Assembly: GCA_002104905.1 (NCBI GenBank)
Contig: MCFE01000685.1
Span: 1 to 45,749, forward strand
Direction: 5' to 3'
Source of the DNA: Basidiobolus meristosporus CBS 931.73
Lineage: Eukaryota; Basidiobolomycota; Basidiobolomycetes; Basidiobolales; Basidiobolaceae
DNA length: 45,749 bases
The stretch's first letter is position 1. Every line of letters starts with the position of its first letter. A model generated the notes under the pieces. The model saw only the letters and a program-made list of their open reading frames with translations, did not search any database and was not told where the DNA came from. Positions 10,604 through 22,361 of this stretch are shown one piece after another. The translations under genes and the position numbers were made by a program.

Positions 10604-10650
10604 GTTGTCTTGTAGTGAATTGTACTTAACAGCCACACCGCACCGCGCCC

Positions 10651-10658
10651 TTTATATA
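10651..10658 (-). promoter_or_regulatory. TATA box deciding the start of the PNPOx-like gene
   Basis: TATATAAA on the minus strand, about 48 bp before the ATG at 10603. Confidence 0.6.
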
Positions 10659-10899
10659 GTCAAGGATCAGTTCGTTGCATCATCGATGCTGATCACAAGT
10701 GACCTCGAAGTCACGTCACGATGTGAGACGGATGCTGTCGACGTAAAAATTAATCAATCGGCACGGATATATGGTAAGTATGTCATAATAACTGACTCTC
10801 AAGTGACGAGCAGCGTTTGATTGCCTGAGTCTCATCTGTTTGCCAGGCCGGAAGAGCAACAACTGCAAGAATCGAAGAGATTCATAGCAGACAGCCAAT

Positions 10900-11530
10900 C
10901 ATAACACGGTGACTGGAGATTCTTGGAGGGCAGTAGCTCATGGCTATGGTGACATCAGCAAACTCCAACAGCCCCCAATCACTGGAATCCATCACAAAAT
11001 CGCCTTCAAGTTGGTTTAGATGGCTGGTTAATGCTCAACTTTAATCACCATTAAAGCAAGACCTCTCAGACCAGATTAGTAATTTGATGGAATATTCGGA
11101 AGGAATCCCCATCCAAGCAGGAAGGTCGTGTGAGCAAATTAGTGTTGGGTACCAATAGTTTCACTTCCCATTGACCAAAATGCAGAACGCTCCGAAGAAC
11201 ACTTCTCGAGCTTCTCTGAAGGTTGCCAAGAGCACATAGGAGCGAGCACCACGGTAACCCTATACCCCCAGTAGCGATTATACTGCCATTCACCAGCCTT
11301 GTTGGCTGCCAGTCTGATATCAAATGTGGCGAAGCAACTTGTACCCATTTCCCTCTGATAGCCAAAAGTGGATTAATTGGCGATAGAGGCACGGGATGCA
11401 AATCAAATCGTCAGCAAATCCCAAGAAATCATTTAGGAGATTTCATCTCATTTGCTCCTTAGTGTTGATTGAAAAACCTTGTTTATCCATGGCTAAATGG
11501 CTGCAGTATTCAAGGATAAATCAGAATGTC
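10900..11530. other. Intergenic region
   Basis: No gene recognised. It separates the minus-strand PNPOx-like gene from the + strand IQ-motif gene, so it probably contains both promoters. Confidence 0.5.
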
Positions 11531-11538
11531 GGATCGCT

Positions 11539-11546
11539 TATAAAAG
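11539..11546 (+). promoter_or_regulatory. TATA box of the IQ-motif gene
   Basis: TATAAAAG 41 bp before the ATG at 11587. Confidence 0.6.
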
Positions 11547-11586
11547 AGACTTGGGTTCTTTCCTTCATCGCTTCTTTTTACTAAAC

Positions 11587-12297
11587 ATGCATCGATCACG
11601 CTCCCCCTCACCTTTACCAATTTCCGGTACACGATCTCGCTCTCCCTCACCAAACCCTTCCCGGTTTACTTCCTTCGGCTCCAGCCCGAACTCATTTTCC
11701 CCTGGGAGCTTCCAATTCACTCCTATGTATCAATTTGACGACTACAAGTCTCTGGGAACCCCTAAAATCTCCACTGACAACTTCGATGATTTCCTTTCGC
11801 CGAACAATTCCAGATACTCCCGACGAAGCGTGGACCTGTCCACCAGTACCCTGCAAGTCCCTGGTATCACAGCAAAGCCACGCCCACTCAGCGCTAACCT
11901 TGAGGATCTTTGGAAGCAGGAGTCGATAAGCAGTATGTTTGCGGAGGAGGATGAAAATGATAGGTTTTCCAAGTCCACGCATGGGCCTGGTAAATCTTCG
12001 AAAAACAATAGAAGAAGTGGGCAGCTCTCCAGCGCCATATCAAAGCTTGACTTTAGTCTAAGTAATCGTGACTTGAGCGAGGCACTACGACGACATCATG
12101 CAGCTATCATCATACAAAGAGCTTGGCACGACTACTGCCGTCGTACAGGACGTACACGAGGTAGAAGAAAGAGCCGTAGCAAGTCTCCACTTCCCCGATT
12201 CCTGCGTTATGTCAAGAATAAGCTCAAGCGAGACAGCAAAAAGGAGGTCGATTACGACGACCTGGGACTGCACAAAGTCAAAACAGTCGATTTCTAG
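11587..12297 (+). CDS. SP-rich protein with a single IQ (calmodulin-binding) motif, function unknown
   Basis: 236 aa from the ATG at 11587. The frame is open upstream to an ATG at 11497, but the TATA box at 11539-11546 lies between them, so the downstream ATG is preferred. The N-terminus is built of SRSPSP repeats (RSRSPSPLPISGTRSRSPSP), followed by a Ser/Phe/Pro-rich, probably disordered, segment. Near residues 170-190, HAAIIIQRAWHDYCRR fits an IQ motif. A very basic tail follows (GRTRGRRKSRSKSPLPRF and KNKLKRDSKK). A calmodulin- or myosin-light-chain-like partner and cytoskeletal or cortical location are inferences from the motif only. I do not recognise a named family. Confidence 0.7.
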   Translation: MHRSRSPSPLPISGTRSRSPSPNPSRFTSFGSSPNSFSPGSFQFTPMYQFDDYKSLGTPKISTDNFDDFLSPNNSRYSRRSVDLSTSTLQVPGITAKPRPLSANLEDLWKQESISSMFAEEDENDRFSKSTHGPGKSSKNNRRSGQLSSAISKLDFSLSNRDLSEALRRHHAAIIIQRAWHDYCRRTGRTRGRRKSRSKSPLPRFLRYVKNKLKRDSKKEVDYDDLGLHKVKTVDF

Positions 12298-12501
12298 CTT
12301 CACTCACCAATACACATTTCCATGATAACCTCTGCAGTTCATGCACATAAACCTCATCTACACTATCTCCCAATTCAAGCCTCACCTAGCTACATTGCCT
12401 TACCCTCATGCTCCCAAAACTAATACACCAAGCAACAATGCTCTCATCTCTTCCTAATATAACCATCCCTTACAACGCGGTATTGTTAACCTCATTCTTA
12501 C

Positions 12502-12507
12502 AATAAA
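12502..12507 (+). terminator. Candidate polyadenylation signal
   Basis: AATAAA 205 bp past the stop of the IQ-motif gene. Confidence 0.35.
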
Positions 12508-12519
12508 TCAAGAACGAAT

Positions 12520-13670
12520 CGGTTGCAACAACAAACTCACATGCTCGTTACACCACGACACGAACATAACTTTGTCTGAGCAAGAAAGGCGTTGGTGCAA
12601 CATAGAACACGATGTTTTCTTGATTATTGTCACTAGGAAAGCGGGATGTCTGCCACTGCGGTTCTAGAGCTACTTACCTTGGCAATGGAAAATGTTACTC
12701 AATTTTCAAATACTAAACTTAAATTGAATTTAAGTTTTCATGTGCCATCGAGATTGGAAAGCACTTGTTTTCTTCCCACAATCAGCTCATTGTAGTCAAT
12801 ACCCCATTGATGATCACACTGACCAATGGTTATTTATATAACCTGTTTGCCTCCCATCATTGGTCGGAGGTGCCCTGTTATCAATCCAATTATATTTCAA
12901 GCGATTTAAAGTCAGATAAGTTACGAGTTTATTTATATTAAATATATATATAGTTAGATGGAGTGCTTGCATGATATGGTTGATGGAAATTCGAATACAC
13001 ATCAGGTATTCAAAAGGATTCTATCTTCTGAAAGAGCAAGATCTTCAGCAGCTATCTACCGCTAGAATGGTTAGGTTGATCCAAAATTCTTTGACCATCG
13101 GTAGTGCTGATTCCTGCTATAGCTTACTGCCTTATTCGTCCTCCTCGACAAACGATGCTTATATTTGCTGGAGATTGTTTTGAGTGACGGTCATGAACTG
13201 ACTAGGGTTTTGCCTGTTTGGTTTAATGGGACAGCGGCCCTCATAAACCAGTCTCTCCAATATACCATTACACAAGTCATGGTTGTGCGCGGGCCGGCGG
13301 TGCGAAATATACTCCTAGTGCATGTCGGATAATCGAACGGAGCATACCAGAGGTGCTGACGTCCTACTCTCGAGGTGCGATGGAAGGGCTTCACCCGGGC
13401 CTGTTGATCCGACATTTCTCACTCGGGACAATTGTTGCTCACTTGACGTCACGAAGTCAAGACACTTGCTGGTTTAGTGTAATTGTTGGATCAATGGTAT
13501 TTTGTTTAATATGTGCGATGGTTTCCGAGTACAATCAATTGGTCACAGATGTGCATGATGACTTAATATCATACGAATAGCCTCGCATGACTCCCCTCCA
13601 TCACCCATCTCCCTGACCAAATTTCTCTTTACACTACTTCTCACTTGAATTTCCCTTTACAAATCTTGGC
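12520..13670. other. Gene-free region
   Basis: Only short ORFs with no recognisable motif on either strand. An AT-rich tract (about 12900-12960) includes ATATATATAT. Confidence 0.5.
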
Positions 13671-13678
13671 TAACGAAC

Positions 13679-15339
13679 ATGAGTTGGTTTGTCCTTCTTT
13701 GCATGTCCGTTGAGCGAATCACTCCTGGGTCTAACTGCTTCTATCCTACGACAGGAAAGGCTTTAAAAAAGCGGTTGAGCGCTTGCCATCACAGATGATG
13801 ACCAAGGTTGGTCGTATTGAAGGTAACCCCTCTGCCCGTGCAATTCATTCCCCAAACTCCCAATTCTCACCTCAACCTCCCTTCCAGAAACTGTGGATCC
13901 TGAGTTCAAGCGTCTCGAGGCCCACTTCACTCAAGTGGAATCCGCAGCAACCAAACTCAATGCTGACGCCATCAAATATCGAGATTCCATCATTTGTAAC
14001 GTCTGGCCCTTTTCACTCGTGCTTTCCCATCACTAACCGATTTCTTGTGTCCCAAGCTATGTTGAATACTCAAGCGACGTTCGGAAACTCCCTGCTAGAT
14101 ATTTACAACCCCATCAACGACAACACCGATCCAGAGGCGCTCCCATCAACTACTCGACAACCAAATACGCCTCAAGACAAAATCCAAACCGCCGAGACTT
14201 ACCGTGATTTCTCCGAAGAACTCAAAAGCATCATTCTTCCCGAAGTGGTGAGATACTTGAGACGCCCTTGCTCCCTATCCAAGCACAACCATTAACCTAC
14301 CTCTCCATAGGATATGATCGACCATAGAGTAGTGTCACCCACTGGCGAACTGATTGATATGAACAAGCACATCCGCAAGCTCCTGACCAAATGCGAACAT
14401 AAGAGAATGGACTACGATCGTCACCGGGATAGCGTCAAAAAGTTGCGAGCCAAGGCCAATAGAAGCTTGGATGACGAGAAGAAAATCTACAAATTAGAAG
14501 GAAACCTGCAACAAGCGAGTAACGATTATTTCGGGGTGATGGACCTAGTCAAAAGAGAGCTTCCAGTTTACCTCCAGCTCAACAGCGAGCTTATCAAGCC
14601 TTGCTTTCACGCATTCTATTTCCTTCAGAACTCCATCTTTAGCCTCCTTTATCGCCATCTTCATGATCTGGTGAATTCGGGAGCAGTCGATATGTCATCT
14701 GGGATTGTTGCAGGCTACGAGGCACGTAAAGGGCCGAGTGAAGCTTTATCCGAAGAGATGACCAACTTTATCAAGGCTAAGATCATGAGTGAGTATCCTT
14801 CCTCGTTCACAGTCCTCTGAAGTTTCTAACCGCTTTCCACGTTAGCCTCTTCAACAATCAGCAGCAGCATAAATACGCAGAACAAGTACGGAAGACCCCA
14901 TTCATCGCAACCGGTATCCCCATCATCTCCGCATTCAGCCGAATACCCACCGCCATATTCGCCCGTGTCAGGTTACAATAGACAATCAGTAGGTGGAGGC
15001 GAAAACTCTTATGGCGGCTCGCGAGACACCAATCCCTATGGCGGGGGTGCATCATCCAGTACTTCTCGTGCTCCTCCCCCGCAACCACCCGCAGCGCGCC
15101 ATGTAGAATATGTCATCGCCCTTTACGATTTTGATGGGCAAGCTGAAGGGGATCTGTCCTTCAAGAAAGATGATAAAATCGAAGTTTTGGAACGCACTGA
15201 CAGTCAAAATGACTGGTGGCAAGGGCGACTCCGAGGAGTGGTTGGTCTTTTCCCAGGTACAGTGCACTTTTCAACTCAGTATCTTAGCTTAGCTAATCCA
15301 TACCCCCCGTCTACAGGCAATTATGTGGCCGACCTATGA
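13679..15339 (+). CDS. RVS167: BAR/SH3 protein of the amphiphysin family (Rvs167/Hob1-like)
   Basis: My model has seven exons: 13679-13686, 13755-13822, 13888-13995, 14057-14247, 14311-14788, 14846-15256 and 15317-15339. All join in frame with GT-AG introns and give 428 aa. The spliced N-terminus reads MSWKGFKKAVERLPSQ, the amphipathic start typical of fungal amphiphysins; the first exon codes for barely three residues. A BAR domain follows (about residues 15-250; KLNADAIKYRDSI, YRDFSEELK, HRDSVKKLRAK). Then comes a Gly/Ser/Pro-rich linker (about 285-370) and a C-terminal SH3 (about 373-428; ALYDFDGQAEGDLSF, DDWWxG-like NDWWQGRL, LFPGNYV). It should bend membrane at endocytic sites and bind proline-rich actin regulators. 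In yeast the partner is an Rvs161-type BAR-only protein, not seen here. Confidence 0.93.
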
Positions 15340-15435
15340 TCGCTAGCTCCTTCCTATCCTATCTATGAACCACATTCAGGTCCTGAGATCCTCTTCCATC
15401 TTTTCCCTCCTTTCACTTCGTTTGGGAAAATTTGA

Positions 15436-15441
15436 AATAAA
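15436..15441 (+). terminator. Polyadenylation signal of the BAR/SH3 gene
   Basis: AATAAA 97 bp past the stop codon. Confidence 0.45.
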
Positions 15442-15692
15442 CCACATGGCAATGGGCAATCTGCTCTATTAACCGGATCCATTATGGTCGCTTTATATAG
15501 GAATGGGAATCACGAGCCGGCTGGGATATTACAGGCTACCGTGAATGAGAGTTAGTTAAGGACTGAGGATATCTGTGCGAGCCACTGCATATTTTCTAGA
15601 TAGGCTGTATGAGAAACAGCCAGTTGGAATTTGCGCTTTGTACGCAAAATGATGGAACTGTGTGTTCATACTCGCTCTATTTAGTTCATATG

Positions 15693-15698
15693 TTTATT
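15693..15698 (-). terminator. Polyadenylation signal of the thiolase gene
   Basis: AATAAA on the minus strand 54 bp past the stop at 15752. Confidence 0.45.
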
Positions 15699-15751
15699 AA
15701 GTTTGTGACCGTCCACCTCGCTAGATCATTGGCCGCCTATTTGGATGTGTG

Positions 15752-17140
15752 CTACAGTTTTGAGGGGCGATTTTGCTTGGAAATTACTTTCAGATATTCC
15801 TCCTGGGTAATGCCGCGACACTCAACTGCAGGATTATATCCGAGCCTTGTTTTCGGATCTTCTTTGGTACCAAAATCAGGCCTTTTGTAAAGCCCAACCA
15901 CAACAGCTCCTCCAAGCCCAATGTTGTGTTGGAGAGCATATCGCAACTTAGGTACTTGCCGTTTTTCACACCAACCCCGGAGTTGCCAGGTGAGTTCGCA
16001 GCATTGAGCAAGCCCAGTCGCTCCAAGCGGATGGCCCTTGGATATTAGACCACCTGAAGGATTGACCACATGTTTGCCTCCGTAAGTATTATCCTTACTA
16101 TCTACCAGCTCATGAGCCTTGCCTGGAGAAGATAATCCTAGAGCATCATAGGTAATCAACTCATTCGCGGAGAAACAGTCGTGCAACTCGACTACTTGGA
16201 TATCGGATGGTTTTATATTAGCTTGTCGATACACCCGTTGGGCGGCGGCTCTAGTCATGTCAAAGCCAACCAGTTCAATCGAGCTGGAATTAAATGCCTT
16301 GGGAGAATCGGTAACCAATTCCTGCGCAACCAGATGTATGGCTTGATTTTGAAGTTCATGTTTTTTAACAAACTCTTCGGAGGCCAAAACTACCGCCCCT
16401 GAGCCATCTGAAGTAGGGCAGCATTGAAGCATGGTTAATGGGCCGCTAACCTCTCTGCTTCTCCGAATGCTGTCTAGCGAGCAGGCCTCCTGGAATTGGG
16501 AATATGGATTCAGTACACTATGCCTTCTGTTTTTCTCCGCAATCTTGGCCATATGCTCGGGTTTAGCACCATACTTTTCACAATATTCAATACCAGCATT
16601 GCCAAATAATTGAGGCGCGACTGGGCTAGAGGTTACTCCACGAGTCTCGGCCATAACTTCCACGAACTGATCGAGCGGATTCGCTCTGTCACTATATACA
16701 CTTTTTAACGAACCACGGCTCATCTTCTCGAAACCAACCGCTAACACACACTCGGCAGAGCCAGTGGAGATCTGCTGCTTTGCGAGCCAAAGCGCGGTAC
16801 TTCCTGTACTACAGTTGTTGTTGACGTTTACGATGGGGATTTGAGTTAAGCCAAACTGATAGAGCGCCCTTTGGCCGCCTGTGGAATCACCGTAAACATA
16901 GCCCACGTAGGCGCTTTCAATACTGTCGTAGGTGATTCCCGCATCCACAAGCGCTTTTGTTACGGATTCTTTCACCATGTCTTGTCAGGTGCGCAGAATA
17001 GTGTTAAACAAGACCGCACTTGGTTGAACCTTCACAAGCATACTAAACCTACCTGGATAATCGAAGCTCTCCCTTCTCCCGGGCTTCTCGAACTTGGTCA
17101 TACCCACTCCGATAACATACACACTTTTGTTGGGAGCCAT
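15752..17140 (-). CDS. Peroxisomal SCP2-type thiolase (3-ketoacyl-CoA thiolase, SCPx-like)
   Basis: Two exons, 17053-17140 and 15752-16980, with a 72-bp GT-AG intron, giving 438 aa. The join restores [20 protein letters not shown], the usual start of this family. The nucleophilic cysteine is in [12 protein letters not shown] (about residue 85). The other active-site blocks are [12 protein letters not shown] (about 297) and [20 protein letters not shown] (about 340-355). The protein ends in SKL, a canonical PTS1, so it should act in peroxisomes, splitting 3-ketoacyl-CoA with CoA. The SCP2 family prefers branched or bulky acyl chains. No SCP2 sterol-carrier domain follows the thiolase domain, unlike animal SCPx. 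A minus-strand TATATATCC at 17213-17221 is a possible promoter element. Confidence 0.93.
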
Positions 17141-17239
17141 CGCAAGTACTGGTGATAGGGCAGGAGTGGAGGGGAGGGTAATATATCTGGTGGCTGGATT
17201 GACGCGACCAGAGGATATATACCAGGAGCACGCATACAC

Positions 17240-17800
17240 AATCTTTCTGGGTTCTCAGGGCATCGTCGGAATATCACATGTGCCAGTTAATTAAGCCAAC
17301 TAGGACTGCACAATAATTACGCTTAGTAATTTCACCCCTGGGTCTTTTCACAAACACCACCCATAACTCGCTCATGGTGTGTTGAATTGAAACAACATGA
17401 GTAAGTGGGAAACATGTGACCGTGCCCAACATGTCTATTTCCTGGCATTGTGGCCAGATGGGGGACCTATCCACCCACCCACCCCATCTGCGGGTCTATT
17501 GCGACCGCCCGGAATCCTCAACGGCGTCTTGTGCTTGGGTGGCCGAGCCGCTCATAAACGATGGGCAACTGGGACAAAGGTAGGTTGAATGGTGACATGC
17601 AGCGCGCGCCGTTTATACTTTATGATCTAAAATAACAACTATAGGAGACAAATTCTAGTACGTTTATGTAAGAGTATAGAGATGGAATGGGTGGAAGGGT
17701 GGGGGAATTAGAAAGCGGGAGAGATACTAAGATGAAATGAATAATGGTGAGATAAGAAAGAATGGTGGCGGTGGCCGACGTCTTCAGGACTGCTCCTCGA
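17240..17800. other. Intergenic region
   Basis: No gene seen. It lies between the promoter of the thiolase gene and the 3' end of the G-alpha gene. Confidence 0.5.
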
Positions 17801-17805
17801 GACAA

Positions 17806-19100
17806 TCATAGCAATCCGCAATCACGTAAACAATTCTGCAAGATGATGTCGCTCACGGCAGTCATCACGAATCTCATCTGATTAGTGTCCGTAGCACAGG
17901 TGAAGTGGGAGTAGACCTGCTTGGAATACGACCGGTTAAGGCTGGTGAATCTCTGCTGGATATAGTCGCATCCGGATTCATAATCACTGCCACCTAGAGT
18001 CGGGTCAGTACATGTGAGTGGCTAGACAGCGTGTGCGAGACTTACCGGTGTAGTCAGGGAAATAATCCTTCATGGGTGAAGCGACCAGCTTGACTCTGAA
18101 CAGATCGATCTTATTGAGGAATAAGATGATCGAGGTCTTAACGAACCACCGCGAGTTGCAGATCGAGTCGAACAAGGTAAGCGCCTCGTGCATTCTGTTC
18201 TGTATTGGGAGGGTCAGCCAATCAGACGGCAGAGAGTGCCAAGCGTCGTAAAACTTACCACTGACTCATCCTCGATCAGGACCTGATCATATTCGCTTAT
18301 GGCCACCAGAAATACGATCGCGGTGACATTCTCGAAGCAATGGATCCACTTCTTCCGCTCGGAGCGCTGACCACCTACATCCAGCATACGGTAGGTGAGT
18401 TCGCCAATGTGGAAGACCGTCTCGGTGATGCCTGTAGTCTTGATGCGCGAGCGGAGAACGTCGTGATCGGTGGGAATGTAATCAGAGCTGGCAATACGGT
18501 CTATGGCATCGAAATAGCTACTCGAAGGTTAGCTGCAGATTCACCAGCTTATATCTATTAAGCACACTCACTATTTGGCCGAGTCGTTCAGCTGGAACTC
18601 CCTTGACCGCTTGAAGCATTCGATCACCCCTTCATCCTGCCACAGGCTCTTCACCGCTTGGCCGATGTTCTCGGGCAAGACCTCTCCTTCGAATTGGTAG
18701 GGATGCTCATATATGGCATTGGCATGGTCGGAATTACTGGCATTCGCCAAGGAGATCCCCATCTCTTCCATGGCCTCCAAGATCACTCGCATGGACTGTA
18801 CGGTGTTGGAGAAGATGATTTCCCTGAATGACTCGCGCTCGTCTTTGCTGTAGCCATCTTGGTGGATCAGCTTCATCTGCTTTAATATGGTACTCTTTCC
18901 GGACTCACCAGCACCTGGTGAATGGACAAGGAGTTAGCGTCACAAGAAGCGGTGCCCGCCACAACGCATCAGAATCTCTTACCAAGCAGCAGCATCTTCA
19001 CCTCGTTTTTCTGCGACATTCTATCTTTGCGAAGCTGATTCTCGATCTCGTCGTTGTTGCGACGATCGTCGTGCTCTTCTTGGCTAACGCAGCAACCCAT
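17806..19100 (-). CDS. Heterotrimeric G protein alpha subunit, fungal group I (G-alpha-i-like)
   Basis: Five exons on the minus strand: 18983-19100, 18572-18914, 18259-18517, 18046-18199 and 17806-17993. All join in frame to 353 aa, the usual length of group I G-alpha. MGCCVSQEE gives the N-myristoyl glycine and adjacent palmitoyl cysteines. Guanine-nucleotide motifs are all present: GAGESGKST (P-loop), RVKTTG-like RIKTTGITE (switch I), [12 protein letters not shown] (switch II), FLNKIDLF and TCATDT. The C-terminus is CGLL, with the cysteine at -4 as in G-alpha-i types. It should couple 7TM receptors at the plasma membrane to cAMP or MAP-kinase output. A plausible 5'-leader intron lies at 19115-19198 (GTAAAC...TTTAG). 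Confidence 0.96.
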
Positions 19101-19209
19101 CTTTACAAAGTATTCTAAAGGCCAACAAGAGTGTCAGTAGAGCGATCGGGAAATCAGCCCGGCTGGCTGAGAGGGAAAGGGCGACGGGGTTGGTTTACCT
19201 ATTCAGTTA

Positions 19210-22200
19210 ACAAGTAAGGTCCGCTTCGAGCGAATATGGAATATCAATGGGATTAAAAAATTAAAGGTTATACTACAATGTGCGTGTGGAGCGAAGGAAC
19301 AGTGGAAATGATGTTAAAGGGAGGGACTGGGTGACGAGCCATTGTATATAAAACCCAAGGAACTAGCATGTACCTTGAGAAAAAACTTCACCGCATCCTT
19401 TTGGAAGGTAACACGACAGATCATAAAACCGGCTGGCCTCATGGGTTAAGAAACCCAGAGTACACTTGATGATGGTTTCCCAGCGGGATCAAGCATCCAC
19501 TGATGTACAGTTCGAATTAAATATTATCTGTGTATCCACTCTTCTGGCTCTTTTTATCGATCAATGAGTGTTCAACCAGATTTGCAGCGAGATGGGCGCC
19601 CGATGATTGGCTGCAGTGAGTCAGACATGCCATATACGCAGCGAGCTAATAGTCATGCCTAGATTTGGCAGGGCAATAATAGTCTATCATTGGAAAAGGC
19701 AACGCTCAAAGAGCTCCATGATCGCTAAGCATATCTGTATTCCAAACCCACAACACGCAATGGGGATGCGGCGATTGACCAAGCCTTAGATCTCATTGCC
19801 AGGCCAGCAGGCAGTAATCAAGCCAATTTCGCCCGCCACGCCAGTTGATTTGCTGGCGATTTATCCGCCGCCCCAAATAGGCAAACCCATTTATTGCTGT
19901 CGACTGCCTGGCGAATTTACGAGCTGTGATGCAATCGTTGAATCCGTACACACAGAAGTGGCCAAGGTAGTCGGCCGGTCACACAAATTAAATAGTGAAT
20001 GTCAGTTCATCCCATCTGGTTTAGGAGCAGCAGGGTGACCCGTTGGGCGACAGGCTGGGCTCGGCTATCTTTCATCACTGCAGAGGGTTTCTAATTCTTT
20101 GGATGCATATTGTGTAAAGATTGCCCGCTGGAATTAGACATCAGTGCACACATAGCGGTCCATAGTCGGTTGAAGTGTGGTACGAATATATTTGAAACAT
20201 CCCACTAAACATGGTATTCATATTTGTTGAGCTTCATCATATCCATTTGCAGCGATCAAGGAGCAAAAATGCTGCTTTTCGAAAGTCAAATGATTATTGC
20301 CGTACGACCATGATTTTCAGCAACTGGAAGTCTGCTGTCACATTATTCTGTGCGACAATGGCTGTGTTCACGCCCGGGCGAATCATGCGATGGTGAAGTT
20401 ATTGCCCTGTTCGCTAATGGTAAGCATCTACAGCAGCTCCCGAGATGTCGATAATTTATCATCAACCACAGAGGGACCAATACGCTTCACCCATTTCGAT
20501 TGAAGTTAATCTAGATTTTTGCACACGATCAGTAGAAGCCAATGCTGTACCACTGTTCTTAATACATGATCTTATGAGCACGCGGAAATCACCTCAGCAA
20601 ACATGCTTCCTTAAGGCAACTTCATCTCGACGCTCCGGGCACTAACAAACAGCCAAGGTTTAAGTTTGGGGTATAGAGTAATGCGGCCATAATATTACAC
20701 CATATATCCATCCAGGTACGTATTGAGATGCGGCTGACCACTCACCGACGGCTACGTTGGGTGGCTGCCTCGAGTGTGCGTCTCCAGCTCGCCGCAGTGG
20801 ATCATCAAACCTAAACCCAACTTCCTGGGCCGTTGCGACTGTTGGAGAACCCGGAGATTTCTGGTGAGGTAATCAAGGACGTGCCTGCTTTGCCCACTGG
20901 TCTTTTGCATGCTGCCAGTGTCTGCTCATGCAAAGCGGCCATTCTGATCACCACATGGCCTGGAAACCATGGGAAATCCAGATCTCATCTGTAATGCTAA
21001 TATCCAGTGTTCGTGGAGCCGCCCAATCAGGAGCAGACTCTAGGCGGAACGATTGGTCTACTCGCATCTCCTGAAATCACCATCAGGAAAAATTGGCAAG
21101 TGGAAGAGTTCGCCTGGTTTACCATGAGATTCCCTTGGCGAGTTATCCGTGAGGGCGTATGCAAGCGCCCTCACAAAAATTTCAGATGTTGCATTCTGGT
21201 GAGACATCAATGGCTACACACACGGGATGAGCCTACCATATATAGCGACATTGTATTTCGCGCCATCGCCTAGCAATTGTTTAATTAGTTCGAAAAAATT
21301 TCCTGCCTCAAGCGTAAATGCTCCTATGGATCTCGGACAATTTCTCTTGCATCTTTGCTTTGATTGTAGAAAGTGGTTAGCCATCCTATTAGCCCAGCCT
21401 ATGATGTATCCAATTAGCCAGGGAATTAGCTGCATATAAACAAATGCGCCCTTTCCAGGACTCCATGTTCCCATTCAAAGCCTCTGATGCGCCCAGGGCT
21501 CGGCGACGGAGTGACTGCGGTCCACACGGAGAAATATACGGCTCGACGGTGATACCTTGTTGAACACTTGGGTGGATGCTGTTTCCAATGCTGATTAGCC
21601 ATAAAAAGCTTAGGATAAACGACTTATGCTACGGTGGATTCCAATACTCGAGATTGGATCAGGTATCCAGTTCTCAGTGTAGAATTCACTCGACTACCAG
21701 GTTAGCGCATACACCGTGACATGAATGATTGGATCAGTGCTCGTAATCAGTGGGTGATTGGCTCTGAAAAATAAAAGTAAATGATGGAAATGCCCCGATA
21801 TTCGTATATCATGCTTGATACACGTTCATACTTACCGCATTCGTAAACGAGGTTTGGAATGAAATATCTTAACAATGTTGAATGTTAAGGGTGTGTAATT
21901 AGTGGTTATCTATTCTGTTGGATCCAAAACTTGTATATGGAACTGTGTGTAGCACGGGGCGGAATTGCTTTAGTGCTATCACATCCACATCCACATCCAC
22001 ACCCATCCACACATCTATTATCATTATCGGTCTCATCCTCGTCCACACACTTACACTCGCACCCACGTCCACACTCACATCCTACAAGGTTCACCGCCTA
22101 CGCAAATAATTCGCCTGTTCTCCCTTGCTGCTTCAAAATTGCCTTTTCACTACATTCGTGCAAGACATTCGTCGACATAGTTGAGCCCGATTCTGAATAG

Positions 22201-22355
22201 CACTTCGGCCTAGGTGGTGCGGTTGATGAAGTCTGTGCTGGTTCTCATAGTAGTATTATTTTGTTCGCTAGCTGTGCTTCCATACTGAGCATTCACGCGG
22301 CCCTGCTTTATCCGCTAGACAGTGATCCTTCTTCCACCTCAAAACACTGGAATCT
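19210..22355. other. Long gene-free region (about 3.1 kb)
   Basis: No protein family, tRNA or rRNA recognised on either strand; the ORFs are short and scattered. A TATATAAAA at about 19345 (+) has no gene after it that I can support. The only clear structure is the CCACAT-rich tract at 21979-22083. Confidence 0.5.
21979..22083. repeat. CCACAT-type microsatellite
   Basis: Imperfect tandem CACATC/CCACAT units at 21979-22013, followed by degenerate CCACAC/CACATC units to about 22083. Confidence 0.7.
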
Positions 22356-22361
22356 CACAAT

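Noticed and set aside
10604-10636. Longer start for the PNPOx-like protein
   Set aside because: The first codon would be GTG, and the TATA box at 10651 places it upstream of the likely transcription start.
11497-11586. Upstream ATG extending the IQ-motif protein by 30 residues
   Set aside because: A good TATA box (11539-11546) lies between the two ATGs, and the extra residues look unlike the SP-rich protein.
14858-15267. Minus-strand ORFs inside the BAR/SH3 gene
   Set aside because: They lie opposite well-supported exons encoding the linker and SH3 domain.
19340-19360. TATATAAAA as evidence of a gene after 19360 (+)
   Set aside because: No ORF or spliced frame with protein-like character follows within 2 kb.
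21906-22200. ORFs of repetitive Cys/Gly or His/Pro composition
   Set aside because: Both are translations of the CCACAT microsatellite, not proteins.
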